Both the position numbers and the translations under genes were made by a program. The notes under the pieces are model-generated. The model saw only the letters and a program-made list of their open reading frames with translations, had not been told where the DNA came from and made no database searches. A stretch of DNA of 64,000 nt from Piezodorus guildinii (taxonomy: Eukaryota; Arthropoda; Insecta; Hemiptera; Pentatomidae), in NCBI GenBank assembly GCA_023052935.1, contig CM041298.1, positions 54,443,813 to 54,507,812 on the forward strand, given 5' to 3'. Below are positions 44,525-56,716 of the stretch, piece by piece (within the stretch, counting starts at the first letter, position 1; each line of letters starts with the position of its first letter).

Positions 44525-46030
44525 GCTGTGGTGTACCTAATTTGGTTGTAATATTTAATAACTTCTAAATAGCTTAGTAACTTTATTACTCTGTCTTCAT
44601 CATCATTCAATACGTCTTTTAGGGTTTCTGTCAGTTTAATTTTAGGTCTTGATGTTTCGAAAAGGGGGCCCGCTAAAAATAGATTTTGGATAGTGTTTGG
44701 AACATTATCACAATATTCGCAGGTGGGTGCGTGCAGATTTCATAAAAGGTAACCGTGGGTAACCTGACAGTATCCAATACGAAGCCGGCATGAAATAATA
44801 TCCTCTTTTTTGGAAATCCTAATGCTCGTGGTCCATTGCCTTGTTATCCACATTACTTTCCAGTTTTTGAAGAGATTTTTCCCTCAATTGGCTGATCCAA
44901 TCTTCTACTATAAGTTCTTTCGGTACTGTGCTTTCAGATCTGTTGCCTTGTCTGGTTAAGTTGGCGGCTCTGTCTGCTCCTTCGTTGCCTGGAATACCAC
45001 AATGTGCTGGAACCCAGATAAAGACTACAATTTTTTTTTTAGAGAGAAACAGTTCTTTATTAAGTATTATTTACAATCAGTCCAATTTAGGACATTTTTA
45101 ATAATGATAAAGTACAACATTCATACTACATTCACACGATATATACAAAACAATAAATTTATATAATAATAATACAATATACAAATATACAAAACAAAAT
45201 CAACAAAAATATTATACAAAACAAAATCAATAAAAATATTACACAAAACTAATTAATAAAAATATTATACAAAACAATACCTATAAAAATATTATACAAA
45301 AAAAAATCAATAAAAATATATACAAAAGTCACTCATATCTATATACAATCCTCAAGCATACAACACGTGAGTGGAGAATCTAGCCAATGCTAGAACTCCA
45401 ATATACATGTTACAAGAGATCTCGAGGCCACTGCCGTTTCAACGATGCTAAGGATGTGTGGAGCTGGATAAGGATTGAGCTAGGGGATTAGGGTGATGGA
45501 TAAGGTTCTGATGGAATTTAGAGATTTTGATGGTATAAGGTCTAAAATAAATGGAATATTTAGGTCGCGGAGTAAGGAAAGGTTGCTGACATAATAAGGA
45601 GCATTGATTATGGTTCTGAGGACTTTGGATTGGAAGGATTAAATGCGTTTGATGTTAGAAAATTTGGCGGTCCCCCCACAGTTAAAGTCCGTAGGTCCAG
45701 ATAGGTTTAAGTACTGAAAGACTACAATAATGTCTTTATTTTTAACTACCCACCAAGCGTTCAAATATTTCTATAATGACGGAATTAGTGAACCACGTAT
45801 TTTCAAGGGCTTTCAATACACTTCTAGAGTCTGCAGCAATGATCCAGTTTTTTGTTTCTGATCCAGTAAGCCAATGGAGACCCTTTAGAATGGCTGTCAC
45901 TTCTCCAATAAAAACAGAAAATTCTTCTGGTAAGCTGAAAAGAAGTTGGTGCTGTTTGATTTTTACTGCACTACCTACGCTATTTTCCATTATTGAGGCG
46001 TGTTTGTATGTAACAGTGAAGTTGTTATAA
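44525..46030 (-). pseudogene. LINE RNase H domain and tail, split by a jockey insertion
   Basis: The minus strand encodes an RNase H-type domain: FIGEVTAILKGLHWL (catalytic Glu), WIIAADSRSVLKALE (catalytic Asp) and, after the insertion, IWVPAHCGIPGNEGADRAAN (His and last Asp). The tail follows: ISCRLRIGYCQVTHGYLL and APTCEYCDN. This is the order in I- and R1-like LINEs. A frameshift at about 45755 and the insertion of 45032-45716 break it. The RT is missing upstream of 46030. Confidence 0.75.
45020..45728 (-). mobile_element. 5'-truncated jockey with 12-bp target duplication
   Basis: The element proper is 45032-45716. AAAGACTACAAT lies at 45020-45031 and 45717-45728. The minus strand has a poly(A) tail (T-run 45031-45042), a long AT-rich 3' UTR with AAAATATTATACAAAACAA-type repeats, and the last about 95 codons of jockey ORF2 (PIWTYG near 45700, then broken frames to the stop near 45415). 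It interrupts the RNase H domain. Confidence 0.87.
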
Positions 46031-46540
46031 CTCTTTAATACCTCCAGGAGTCAATTATGTTCTTCCAGTGGACATTTCTTTGAGAATCATGACATTGTCT
46101 TGTCAACGATTGGTCTGTGGCTCTTCCATCGAGGTATTTCCATGTCTGGGGAGGATTTTATTGTCCTTAAATTAATGTTCTAAGTCCTTAGCGACGTGAG
46201 GACTACCTACAATTAAAAGGTTCGTAGTATAAATAAATATTTAAAATCAATCAACAAAATAATTTAATAATGTGGTACGATTTTGTAATTGTTATCACTT
46301 ATAAAATATAGTATATAAAATGGCTGTATGGTGTATGTCAGTGCCATCCATTCATGAAAAAAAAAACTAATACATGCAAAGAGTGCCGCTAGTAAGAGGA
46401 TTTAACTGTTTGTTTTTTTTCGAAACAATGTGAACTTTTTTGCTATCCTTTGGTTGGTTCGTGGAACTCCCACATGTTTCACATGTTTAGTAAGTCTAGA
46501 TTGAAAAAGAAACTTTTGTAAAACTAATTTTATTTTTATT
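46031..46540. other. Spacer, nothing recognised
   Basis: No supported feature. 46100-46200 is slightly GC-richer and may belong to the RNase H element upstream. Confidence 0.4.
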
Positions 46541-46995
46541 TTTAAGTGTATATGCCTGCGATGTTACAGAAGCTTTTCACCAAAATCGGTGAACCAAAAG
46601 AGCCACTTTATCCTAAGCACCTTTTTACGATTTACTCTTGATTAAACTTGCTGTATTAATGTTTTAATGTCATATATTTATTATTTTGATAGAAATAATA
46701 TGTCACGGCTTAAATGCAAATTTTCTTCCTATTCCGTAAATTTCGTAAATTAAAAAAAATAACCATATTATTCTATTCGCATTGTAAAAAAAACAGCTAA
46801 GTATACATACTGAACCAATTCAATGAACAACTAAAGGATAAAAGAGCACAACTGTTTTTTTAATGTAAGTTTTGAATATTTTAATATAAAAACAGCAAAA
46901 TATACGTACAAAATACCGTTGGAAAACTAAATATTTTAGAAAAAATGTAATATTAGATACTGAGTTGTAAAATGTAATAGAGATTGATGAAAAGG
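46541..46995 (+). repeat. RepA central fragment, divergent
   Basis: From GTGTATATGCCTGCGATGTT through GAGCCACTTTATCC, GGCTTAAATGCAAATTTTC and CAAAATACCGTTGGAAAACT to GAGATTGATGAAAAG. Neither end is present. Confidence 0.7.
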
Positions 46996-47650
46996 GAACA
47001 TTTTTTTTTTTTTTCCTATTTCGTGATTTAGTAATTCTAAAACTCTCTACATATTTTTCTCTATCTTAAAAACAAAACAAAAAAAACTGAGTTATGGGCG
47101 AAGTAAAGGGTAAAATTTCCATTTTTTTCTTCTTTTTTTTTCTGTTTATCGTACTATGCTGATTCTAAAACTCTATACCTATTTTTCTCTATCTAAAAAA
47201 ATAACTAAGTTATGGGTATATTTTCAATTTTTTTAATTATTCTTTTTTTTTTTTTAGTTAAAAAACAGTGATACATTTTTTCTCTATCTTCAAAAATAAC
47301 AGGGTCATTGGCGTATATCTGTGTGAAATGTCAATTTTTTTCTTATTTTTTTCCTCTTTTTTATAATTATTCGCATGTTTTTTTTTTTGGTTGAAAAACG
47401 CTGATAAATGTTTTCTCCATCTTTAAAAATAACTGAGTTATTGAATTAAATCACTCTCAATCGGCCGCCATGTTAAAAATAACCAGCTTCGTTAAAAATT
47501 TTGAGATCATCCTTGAATGCCCTAGTATTTTTGTGCCGAATTTCAAAAAAATTGGTCCAGTAGTTCCGGAGAAATGTTGCGGACGGTGGACAAACGGATT
47601 TTTTTTTTAAATTAATTGTTCTTAAAACGTAAGCTCTTAAATTTTGAGGG
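46996..47650 (-). repeat. Repeat E copy, reverse
   Basis: It contains three to four spaced repeats of TTTTTCTCTATCTT(A/T)AAAA followed by ACTGAGTTATGGG-type sequence, then GGCCGCCATGTTAAAAATAA and the end AACGTAAGCTCTTAAATTTT with GAGGGGAGG. It matches 61010-61745 in reverse. Confidence 0.75.
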
Positions 47651-47744
47651 GAGGTTATTTATTTTTTTGTTTGATTACAAAGCTTCATTAATGAAAACTT
47701 GAAATATAAATTTGTTAAATATGCCCACTTTGATTGTTGATCCT

Positions 47745-48205
47745 TTGATCTAGCCATTGTTTACGGGTATTCATATTTCTATAGTATGCCCACTTAATTT
47801 ATTACAGTTGACAAGTTTATCTTCCAGTAAAACCTCATACAAGAAGGATATTTCAATAATATTTTACAAATTTCTACCCTCTTAGGTGATTATTGACGAG
47901 TAAGTTCATGAGGGACCAGCCTACTGTTTTTTTTTTTTTTACTTTCCTCATGGAGAGGAGAAGGCGAATAACAGTATCTCGAAGTTCATTGTTCTTTATT
48001 TTTAGAGTACAAAAAGTTCTAGATTCTTTATATATGAACTAGTTTTATATCTGAAGAGGAAACCTTACTTGATAAGCCTAACAAGTACTAAGAAGTGCTA
48101 ACTTAGATTGAGAATACAGGGAAATGTACCGAGAGGGAAGGGTAGGATTTAGTAAAGAACAATAAGTATACCAGAGAAGTGTGAGCTGGTACTAAACATT
48201 TGTGA
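47745..48205 (+). repeat. Local duplication, unit 1
   Basis: Runs from GATCTAGCCATTGTTTACGG through AGGGACCAGCCTACTG and GGAGAAGGCGAATAACAGTA to GAGAAGTGTGAGCTGGTACT. Unit 2 repeats it at 48262-48960. Confidence 0.8.
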
Positions 48206-48261
48206 TTATCAACACGTTAAAAAAAAAACGCAAATCATAGATTTCTGTTTTTTCAATTGCC

Positions 48262-48960
48262 ACCTATGACCGCGATCTAGCCATTGTTTACAGGTATTCG
48301 AATTTCTATGGTAAACCCACTTTGCATTATTGTTGACAATTTCCTCCTTCAATAAAACCTCATATAAGGACGATTTTTCATTAAAGTTTCATAAATTTCT
48401 AGCTTCTTTGGCGATTACTTAAGAATAAGCTCATAAGGGACCAGCCTACTGCTCTTTTTTTACCTTCCTCATGAAGAGGAGAAGGCGACTAACAGTATCT
48501 TTCGACAGTCTGGAGTTCTTAAGTTCATAGCTCTTAGAGTACACGAAGTTCCAGAATAAAAATTAATATCATTCTAACACACTAATACAAAGCATAGCCA
48601 CTAGTAACATGCCGACAATACTCGCAGAAGGCTGAAAAGAAGTTGGATGAGGGACCTTCTAAGCTAAATCCGTAATATGAAGCATGCCAGGAAGAAGCCG
48701 CTGGGCATCTTCTCTCCACAATGCCTACCACGCACGATTATCATTCCTTCATTAAATTAGCTGTTTTTCAATATTCATTGACAAGTATAAATAAAAAAAA
48801 AATTATTCATTCTTTCTTTATGGACTATTTTGAATTTGAAGAGGAAAACCTTTCTGTAAGAAGTATCAACTTAGATTGAGAATACAGTCCCGCTAGAGAA
48901 GGGTAGGATATAGTAGAGGACAATAAGTATACTAGAGAAGTGTGAGCTGGTTCTAAATAT
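48262..48960 (+). repeat. Local duplication, unit 2, with insertion
   Basis: It has the same box order as unit 1: GATCTAGCCATTGTTTACAG, GGGACCAGCCTACTG, GGAGAAGGCGACTAACAGTA and GAGAAGTGTGAGCTGGTTCT. It is interrupted at about 48560-48825 by other DNA that includes a jockey-C tail. Confidence 0.8.
48590..48775 (+). pseudogene. Jockey-C ORF2 extreme 3' end
   Basis: Codons for RRLKRSWMRDLLS (about 48629-48667) and the following GCTGGGCATCTTCT...ATGCCTACCA 3' UTR match the ends at 56488-56600 and 59730-59830. Only the last about 15 codons and the UTR are present. Confidence 0.7.
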
Positions 48961-48974
48961 ATACTGTGTAACTA

Positions 48975-49252
48975 AATAGAACCGCAATGTTGGGGCTTGT
49001 ACGAACGACAGGAGAATGCTCGGTGCTCGGCGGTTCTAAGTCGGTCATAACTAAGTTGGAGCAATGCTGCCTCGATATTTAATGGTCGTGTTAGTTTCAG
49101 CTGTTCTCTGTTTATCTGGCGCCCCCTCCCTCCTCACATTTCCTTCCTCGGGCGAAAAGAAAGAAGATCGCGGCCACACAGTGCGAACATGTTCCCTTCG
49201 AGTAGCTCTGATATCCGGACGTCCAAGGCTCTTGCTCTTTTTGTGTCGTTAA
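48975..49252 (+). CDS. Candidate first exon with signal peptide
   Basis: This GC/CpG-richer island (about 48975-49300) stands out from the AT-rich DNA. ATG at 49064 opens a 62-codon frame whose start, MLPRYLMVVLVSAVLCLSGA, has the charge, hydrophobic core and small-residue end of a signal peptide. It is followed by a polar stretch (SGEKKEDRGHTVRTC). The frame ends at TAA 49250-49252. It could be the first coding exon of a secreted protein or peptide precursor with a splice donor inside, or a chance frame. No conserved domain and no downstream exon were recognised. Confidence 0.3.
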
Positions 49253-49650
49253 TGTTGGCTGCAGTACTGTGTACTGTGTCCGGCTCTGTGTGGTTCCTTA
49301 ACTGACCTACGAATAACAATTAATTTATTTATTTCCAACATAGTGCTAATTATTTCGAGTAAATAATGAAAACGACTATTCAAAAACGCTGCAAATTATC
49401 ACACAATGGTTTATTATTTCCAAATAACTATATTAGATAATTTCATATAATATTATAGGGTAATATGTGTTTTAAATTCATGTGCATATAGTATTCATGA
49501 CGATATAAGGAAAATCATTAGTTAGTGTAAAACTGATTTTACTTATAAATCTTACAAACATAAAAGGCTAAAACATATTGTCATTTAAATTTACTTTTTC
49601 TCATTGTTTTACCTTTTTTAATTATTTGTCTTATTATCATTTTTGTTCAT
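49253..49650. other. Spacer, nothing recognised
   Basis: AT-rich after 49310; no feature supported. Confidence 0.5.
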
Positions 49651-50195
49651 TTTTACTTTCACTTGAAATATATACTAAGGGAGAGTGAAAATTTTCGAAT
49701 TCCAGTTTTCAACGGAAATACACGTTTTAGGGTCCCCTGAGTTCAAATAACCAAGTCCTACAATAAGGTCTGAATGTGTGTGTGTGTGTGTGTGTTAGGT
49801 AGCTCCCGGGCAAAAAAAAAAAATTCCTATGAAACTGAAATTTCATATTTAAGTCAACTATACGCCCGAGATGTTGCAGAAACTTTTTCATCAAAATCAG
49901 CTGACCGAAAGATCTACTTTATACGGCTCTAACCATTTTTATTAAACTCGCTGTATCGATGTAAAATTAAATGGGCTTTAATATGATGTAGGTTTCATTC
50001 TGATTGAAGTAGTCAGGACTTAAATGCCGATATTTAAAAATTTCTTCCTCTAAAGTACCTTTAATTTTGTAGATACTAAAAAAATAACATTATAATTATG
50101 TGATCAACGATAAAAAAACAAAAAAAAACAGGTAAATATATAAGTTGAACGAATTCGATCTCTAACTAAAGGAGAAAACTGAAAAATATATTTTT
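49651..50195 (+). repeat. RepA copy, right part missing
   Basis: From TTTTACTTTCACTTGAAATA to about 50190 (AACTAAAGGAGAAAACTGAA), where the next copy begins head to tail. It contains a (TG)n run at 49775-49796. Confidence 0.85.
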
Positions 50196-50316
50196 TTTTA
50201 GAAAGGGAAAGTATTGCGATCGTGAAAATTTTCGAATTCCAGTTTTCAACGGAAATACACGTTTTAGGGTCCCCGGAGTCCAAATAACCAAGTCCCGCAA
50301 AAAGGTCTGTGGTGTG

Positions 50317-50376
<60 letters not shown>

Positions 50377-51122
50377 TAACTCCCTGGCGGAAACGGTAAG
50401 TCCTATGAAACTGAAATTTCATATTTAAGACAACTATACGCCCAAAACTTTTTTCATCAAAATGTGCTTACCAGAAGAGGCACATTACACCGTGCATTTT
50501 GCACCTTTTTTTCGATTTTCTCAAAAACAGTTCCGACGATTTTGATTAAACTCGCTATATCGATGTAAAATTTAATGGGATTTAATATCATGTAGGTTTT
50601 GTTCTGATTAAAATGGTCTGACAGGGCTTAAATGCCGATATTTTAAATTGTCTTCCCCTAAAGTACCTTTAATTTTGTAGATTCAATAAAAATAACTAAA
50701 TTATCTGGTTAAAGCTGATGAAAAACAGGTAAATATATAAATTAATAAATTCGATACCCAACTAAAGGAGAAAACAGAAAAAATATTTGTTTAATGCAAT
50801 TTTTCGTTTTTGAACATAAAACAGTAATATACATGTGTAATATACCGTTGGAAAGCTAATGATTTTAGAAAAAAATATTATATAATCCACAAGAGCTTGT
50901 AAAAGTTAATAGAGAGTGATAAAAACCGATAAAACTAAGTGATTGTTTTAGATAATAATATAATAGATTTTTTAATAATACACATGTTTCTATAGAAATT
51001 CAATTTAATTAATTCTTTAATATTTTCACTATTTTTTATCCCTAACTGTTTTTGAAAATTTTTTCATTGATTTTAAAAATGGAGGTAATTGGCGGTCGTG
51101 TGTTGCCCGCACCAGATTTTTT
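50196..51122 (+). repeat. RepA copy, nearly complete, with long (TG)n
   Basis: It begins at AGAAAGGGAAAGTATTGCGA, just inside the left hairpin. It carries all internal boxes and ends GGAGGTAATTGGCGGTCGTG, then GCACCAGATTTTTT. The internal (TG)n at 50313-50375 is the longest of all copies. Confidence 0.9.
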
Positions 51123-51178
51123 AGTTATATGATTGCTATTATATATTTTAGTTCTGATGTTAGCTGAAATTTTTGATT

Positions 51179-51867
51179 AGTTCTTCCTGATATGGAACCC
51201 ACATACAAGTCTTAAAAGACTAGAACTCTACTGACGATTCGGACAGTTATACCGACTATTCAACAGAAAATCTGAGCTTACAGTTTGCTACAAATTGTTA
51301 ATCTACAAGACAATACTGAAGCCTATCTGGACCTACGGACTTGAACTGTGGGGGACAACTAAACGTTCTAACATCAAACGCATTCAATTCTTTTAACTCA
51401 AAGTCCTATGGACAATAGTAAATGCTCCTTATTATGTCACCAACCATACCTTACACCACGACCCAAGTATTCCATTTATTTTAGATTTTATTCCATCAAA
51501 ATTCTCTAAATTGCATCAGAACCTTATCCATCACCCCAATCCGCTAGCTCAATCCATATCCTGCTCTACACACTCTTATCACCCCCAAAAATGTTGAAAC
51601 GGCAGTTCTTAAATATGTATATATTGGAGTTCTATAACTGGCTAGATGCTTCACTTAATGTTCTGTATGTATGACATGTATATAGGTTGGAGTGATGTCT
51701 AGGCTTTGTATTCATTTTATTGAATATATATTTTATAATTTTATTGCTGTGTAAATACTGTATGAATGTTGTATTTCACCACTATTATCAATGCCCAAAT
51801 CAAAGACATATTGTACAATAATATTACTCAATAAAAAAAAAATGTTGAATAAAAAAAAGTTCTTCCT
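51179..51867 (+). mobile_element. 5'-truncated jockey, close to the full-length copy
   Basis: The element proper is 51189-51857, flanked by AGTTCTTCCT at 51179-51188 and 51858-51867. It aligns with 19580-20284 with few changes (IYKTILKPIWTYGLELWGTT, then NAPYYVTNHTLHHD). Several stops and a deletion replace the PRRLKRQW end. It is a dead-on-arrival daughter of the jockey family. Confidence 0.88.
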
Positions 51868-53284
51868 ATTACATTTTAATTGTTTTTTTAATATTTTCGA
51901 ACGTAAAATAAAAAAATGTAGTGTTTCTGCACCTATTTGAATTAGGGATATTTTGAACTAGCTGAACATTGTTTGTTCCGACCGAGAAGATATTTACTTT
52001 CGAGGCGGAGACAGAGAAGATATTTTTCTTGGCCCATTGAAGAATGCTGGTTGATTAATACCGGGCACGACTGAGTCGTGATTGGCCGGTGTGTACATTA
52101 GTAAGGGACCAGGGGTTCGGTAACGAGAAGGTGTTGGCCAATGATAAATCCTTCTCCTCTGGAGAACTGTTATTATGGTCTGGGGTCGTCTTGTGATCAC
52201 GAGGTGTTAAAAACGAATTTATTCTCTCCCCTCCACTTCAACTTCTGGGCCACTCCTCCATGTTGGTTTTTAATTTATCTTGATGCATTTATACCTGGGA
52301 CGATGGGATGCTCACTGATCTGTAAATTTTAGAGTTGCCGTGGCCAGAACCATTTTCTCGCGCACACTTAAAACTAATAAAAAAGCCATGTTTACTTTCA
52401 CTTACCTATATTTATTCCAAAACTGGCGACTCCCTCTTACTCCGCACAGGTACAATTTAAATGTGGTGTCCTTTAAGTTTAAAAATTTCGGTTTGACCAA
52501 CTAAAAGTTTATCACCTTGGGACTGTGAGTTCATCGTAACGAAAAGTACTCTTAGCAAGAAAACATTATGCTTAATATATAGCGTATATTTATTATTATA
52601 TTTAATCATCGGAAAACAATTTAAAAAAAACATAAATTGCTAAAAAAATCAAAAATGGTTTAGTTATTTGTTTTTTATGTTAAACGGTTCATATTTTATT
52701 TGGTTTATTACAAGTTTATATTTCATAAGAACTTTTGATAAATACATTTTAATTTATTAAAGTTAATTTAGTTTCCATAGGAGTCTCATTTAGTTTACAG
52801 TGGGTATACTATTTTTGTGAAATTATCCAATAATAGAAATAATTATTAACAGTATTAGCTTTCAACAACAACAACTTTCCATTTATTTTAACAACTTACG
52901 TACGATTTAGTACATAATATTTTTTTCTAAAATCTATCATTATGAATTACTATACGCTTCCTCATCCACATTACAAATAACATTTGTTCATAAGTTTGTG
53001 CGCTGATAACATATTTCTATTAACTTGTCCGACTTTTTTTATTGAATATTAATTTTTCTAAAATCTTGTACTTTCGAGCCGTATATTTTAGGAATATTTT
53101 TTCGATGACTTGGTTACAGTAAATTTATTTTTTCCGTTTTCTGAAAACAATGCCCTAAATGATGTTGAAAATCGTATCAAAATCCGCCCAGTAGTTCTAG
53201 AGTTAGCGAAAACCAAAATAGGAAACCATTATATATATATATATATGGAGAGAGAGAGAGAGATGGCTAGTTTTTGATATAATT
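51868..53284. other. Spacer; GC-richer unique-looking part 51990-52380
   Basis: 51990-52380 is GC-richer, with a 63-codon frame at 52141-52332 that has no recognisable domain. The remainder is AT-rich. A short (TA)n(GA)n run lies at 53231-53262. Confidence 0.4.
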
Positions 53285-53600
53285 CGTTACATGTATGTAT
53301 AATTTAATGGTCTTAAATACCATGTAAATTTTATTCTGATTGAAGTAGTCTGACAGGGTTTAAACACAGAATTTACTCTCTCGAAAGTATCTTTAATTCT
53401 GTAGATTCGAAACGATGAAAGATATCTTATTAGTATTGATTAAAACGGGTAAATATACAAGTGAAAAGAATTTGATAACTTACATAATTAATTTTTTTTC
53501 GAACATAAGAATGGTTATTTACATGCTTAGCATAGCATATCGGTGGAAATCTTAAGATTTGAGGAACATGTTATTTTTATACATAGGTCTAGAAAGTAAC
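53285..53600 (+). repeat. RepA central fragment, divergent
   Basis: It carries GTCTTAAATACCATGTAAAT, GTCTGACAGGGTTTAAACAC and the AAAACGGGTAAATATACAAG box, and then decays. It lies head to tail with the complete copy that follows. Confidence 0.7.
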
Positions 53601-53663
53601 GTGGCGTGATGAACAGGGCATAACTAGAAGTCATATCTCAATAGTTATCGCCCCAAAGTTACA

Positions 53664-54569
53664 TTTTTACTTTCACTTACTATATATAGTAAGGGGAAGT
53701 ATTACGATCGTAAAAATTTTAGAGTTCAAGTTTTCAACGGAAATACACGTTTTAGGGTCCCCTGAGTCCAAATAACCAAGTCCCGCAAAAAGGTCTGTGT
53801 GTGTGTGTGTGTGGTAACTCCCGGGCGGAAACGGTAAGTCCTATGAAACTGAAATTTCATATTTAAGACGACTATACGCCCGAGGCGTTACAAAACTTTT
53901 TTCATTAAAATGAGCTTACCAGAAGAGGCACTTTATACCTTGCATTTTGCACCTTTTTTCGATTTTCTCGAAAACGGTTCCGACGATTTTGATTAAACTC
54001 CCTATATCGATGTAAAATTTAATGGATTTAATATTGTGTAGGTTTTAATCTTATTAACATGGTCTGGCAGGGCTTAAATGCCGATATTTTAAATTTTCTT
54101 CTTTTAAAGTACCTTTAATTTTGTAGATTCAATAAAAATAACTATATTATCTTGTTAACGCTGATGAAAAACTGGTAAATATATGAATTGAATGAATTCG
54201 ATACCAAACTAAAGGAGAAAACAGAAAAAATATTTTTTTAATACAATTTTTCGATTTTGAACATAAGAGCAGTAATATACATGTATGATATACCGTTGGA
54301 AAGATGAGATTTTAGAAGAAATATTATCGCATACACAAGCTTTTAAAAAAGTTAATAGAGAGTGATGAAATGAACATAAATCTAACTGATTATTTTAGAT
54401 AATAATATCATAGATTTTTTAATAAAACACATGTTTCTATATGAATTCAATTTAATTAATTCCTTAATAGTTTCACGTATATTTATCTCTAACTGTATTT
54501 GAAAATTCTTTCATTGATTTTAAAAATGGAGGTAAGAGAAAGTCGTGTATTGCCCGCACCAGATTTTTT
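53664..54569 (+). mobile_element. RepA reference copy (complete)
   Basis: This 906-bp copy has both ends: left TTTTTACTTTCACTTACTAT and right GGAGGTAAGAGAAAGTCGTG, then GCACCAGATTTTTT. The terminal 12 bases are inverted repeats. The left end also folds on itself (ACTTTCACTTACTA with TAGTAAGGGGAAGT, 53669-53702). The internal (TG)n lies at 53797-53813. There is no coding frame, so it is a MITE-like non-autonomous element of unknown superfamily. Confidence 0.88.
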
Positions 54570-55515
54570 AAAGTATTTTAGTAACCTGTCGTTCATACAC
54601 GTTTTGTTGGTCAAAACATTTGATTGCGATCTATCAATGATGATAGTACTTACTACACAGTCATGTTTGACCAACAGCTCTCACTTTATATCCTAAGCAC
54701 TGATTTGTGAATTTTGGAGCTGATGGAAAGAAATAAGACAGCATATTTCCAAATAAAAAATAAACAGTTATCATTATTATCCGTTGAAAATTGAATTACA
54801 AATACAAATATTTATATTTTCTGATTGTCTAGCCTTTATCAATTGGGTAACCAAAAATTCAGCGTGATCTTAAATTACCCTTTGCATACTCTCTTGCCTA
54901 GAAACACTTCGAATCTCTACTACACACTCATGACTAGTCCCTTCATGGATTACAATGGTTTATATTATTCTTAGTGGACCAAATGTCCCACAATAAAAAT
55001 TATTTTTCATTCATTCATTCAATCAAGTGGAATGATTCCATCAGGGGCTATCCTGAGCAAGGGTAATTCGGCCCCTGAGACAAGACGGATCTCTTGGAAG
55101 AGACAATTTGGGTAATTGAGCTAGCCTTAGAGACTAGAGTGATATAGGACGGCACCCGGAGATTTAGAAGGCAGCGGAGCAATTAAGGACGAAGGTGGAC
55201 ATTGCGGATGGGCTAGAGCGCCCTGGGGTATCGTGCCGGCTTCTATACCAAGTGTATTTTTTGTAGCCTCTCTGAGGACCAATAGTTTTAAATAACCGTG
55301 CGCATTCATCTCAGCTAACAACCATCGAACCCAGGCAGGTAATTATTGAGCAGCTAGGGCAACTCATCAGCACAGTCCCATGGGTCTAATTGCCGCCCAG
55401 GCCTTTGTACAAATTTCGGTATCAGTATGTTATCTTCCCAATCACGTCTCTGCATTTTAGACTTACTCTATGTGTTCTTGGAGCAATTTAATAAAATACT
55501 GAAAAGCAAATATAA
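54570..55515. other. Spacer; GC-richer 55020-55400
   Basis: 54930-55020 ends in a (TTCA)n-like run after CCAAATGTCCCACAATAAAA, which resembles a LINE 3' end. 55020-55400 is GC-richer, with a short minus-strand frame (55127-55321) that is not recognised. Confidence 0.4.
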
Positions 55516-56661
55516 ATATAAAGGTACGACTACATTACTACTGCACTAGAACTAAAACAGTACGCATCTGGGGCTTTTTTGGATGTTACTCAGGCTTTTG
55601 ATAGAGTATGGCACCAGGGTCTTCTTTTTAAACTAAAACCTATACTTCCAAGCACATATTACTTAGTTTTACAATCTTTTCTCTATGACCGTTTCTTCTC
55701 TGTCCGACATGGTTCTGAGACCTCATCAATAAAACCAATCTCTGCAGGTGTACCCCAAGGTTCTATCCTGGCCCCTCTTCTCTACTTAATATACACATAT
55801 GACTTACCAACAGACCAAAACATCTTAACTGCGACATATGCCGACGACAATGCAATTATTACGAGAAACACAGACCCTATACAAACCAGTATGATATTAC
55901 AACACCATTTGGACAACGTACAAAACTGGTGTAAGAAATGGAAGTTAAAAATTAACCATGACAAGTCACTACATATTACATTTACACTTAGACGCGGAAT
56001 CTGCCCTTCAGTTTACATAGACAATCACCCTTTACCGCAAACAAATACAGTAACGTACTTAGGACTAATATTTGACAAAAGATTGACATGGGGTCCACAC
56101 GTCAAGACAAAACGTAAAACGCTAAACTTTCGACTTAGACTATTATATTCAATATTACATAGACGTTCTAAATTATCCACCAGACAGAAACTAAATGTTT
56201 ACACTTATTTATTAAAACCAATATGGACTTACGCTTGCCAAATATACGGACCCGCTAAAAAGACACACATACGAAAAATACAAACCTTTCAATCGCAATT
56301 TTTAAGACTAGCAATGAACTCACCACCATATGTATCAAACGATACCCTACACACTGACTTACGTATTCCAACTACAATAAACCACATTCGACTGACTTAC
56401 AAACGATTTCACGACAAACTAAATGGACATAGAAACAAACTTGTACAAAACATGGCTACAACTGACATACCATACATAACTCGGCGTAGGCTGAAAAGGA
56501 GTTGGATGAGGGACCTCCTAGCCTGAAAAAATAGTTTGTTTTTCGAATGTCAGGAGTACGCACCACTGGGTACTATCTCCCTCATGCCAACCCATGCTAT
56601 GTTTATGAAATAGAACTCATTTGCTGATTGTAACATATACAGGTGCAAATAAAAATATTAA

Positions 56662-56716
<55 letters not shown>

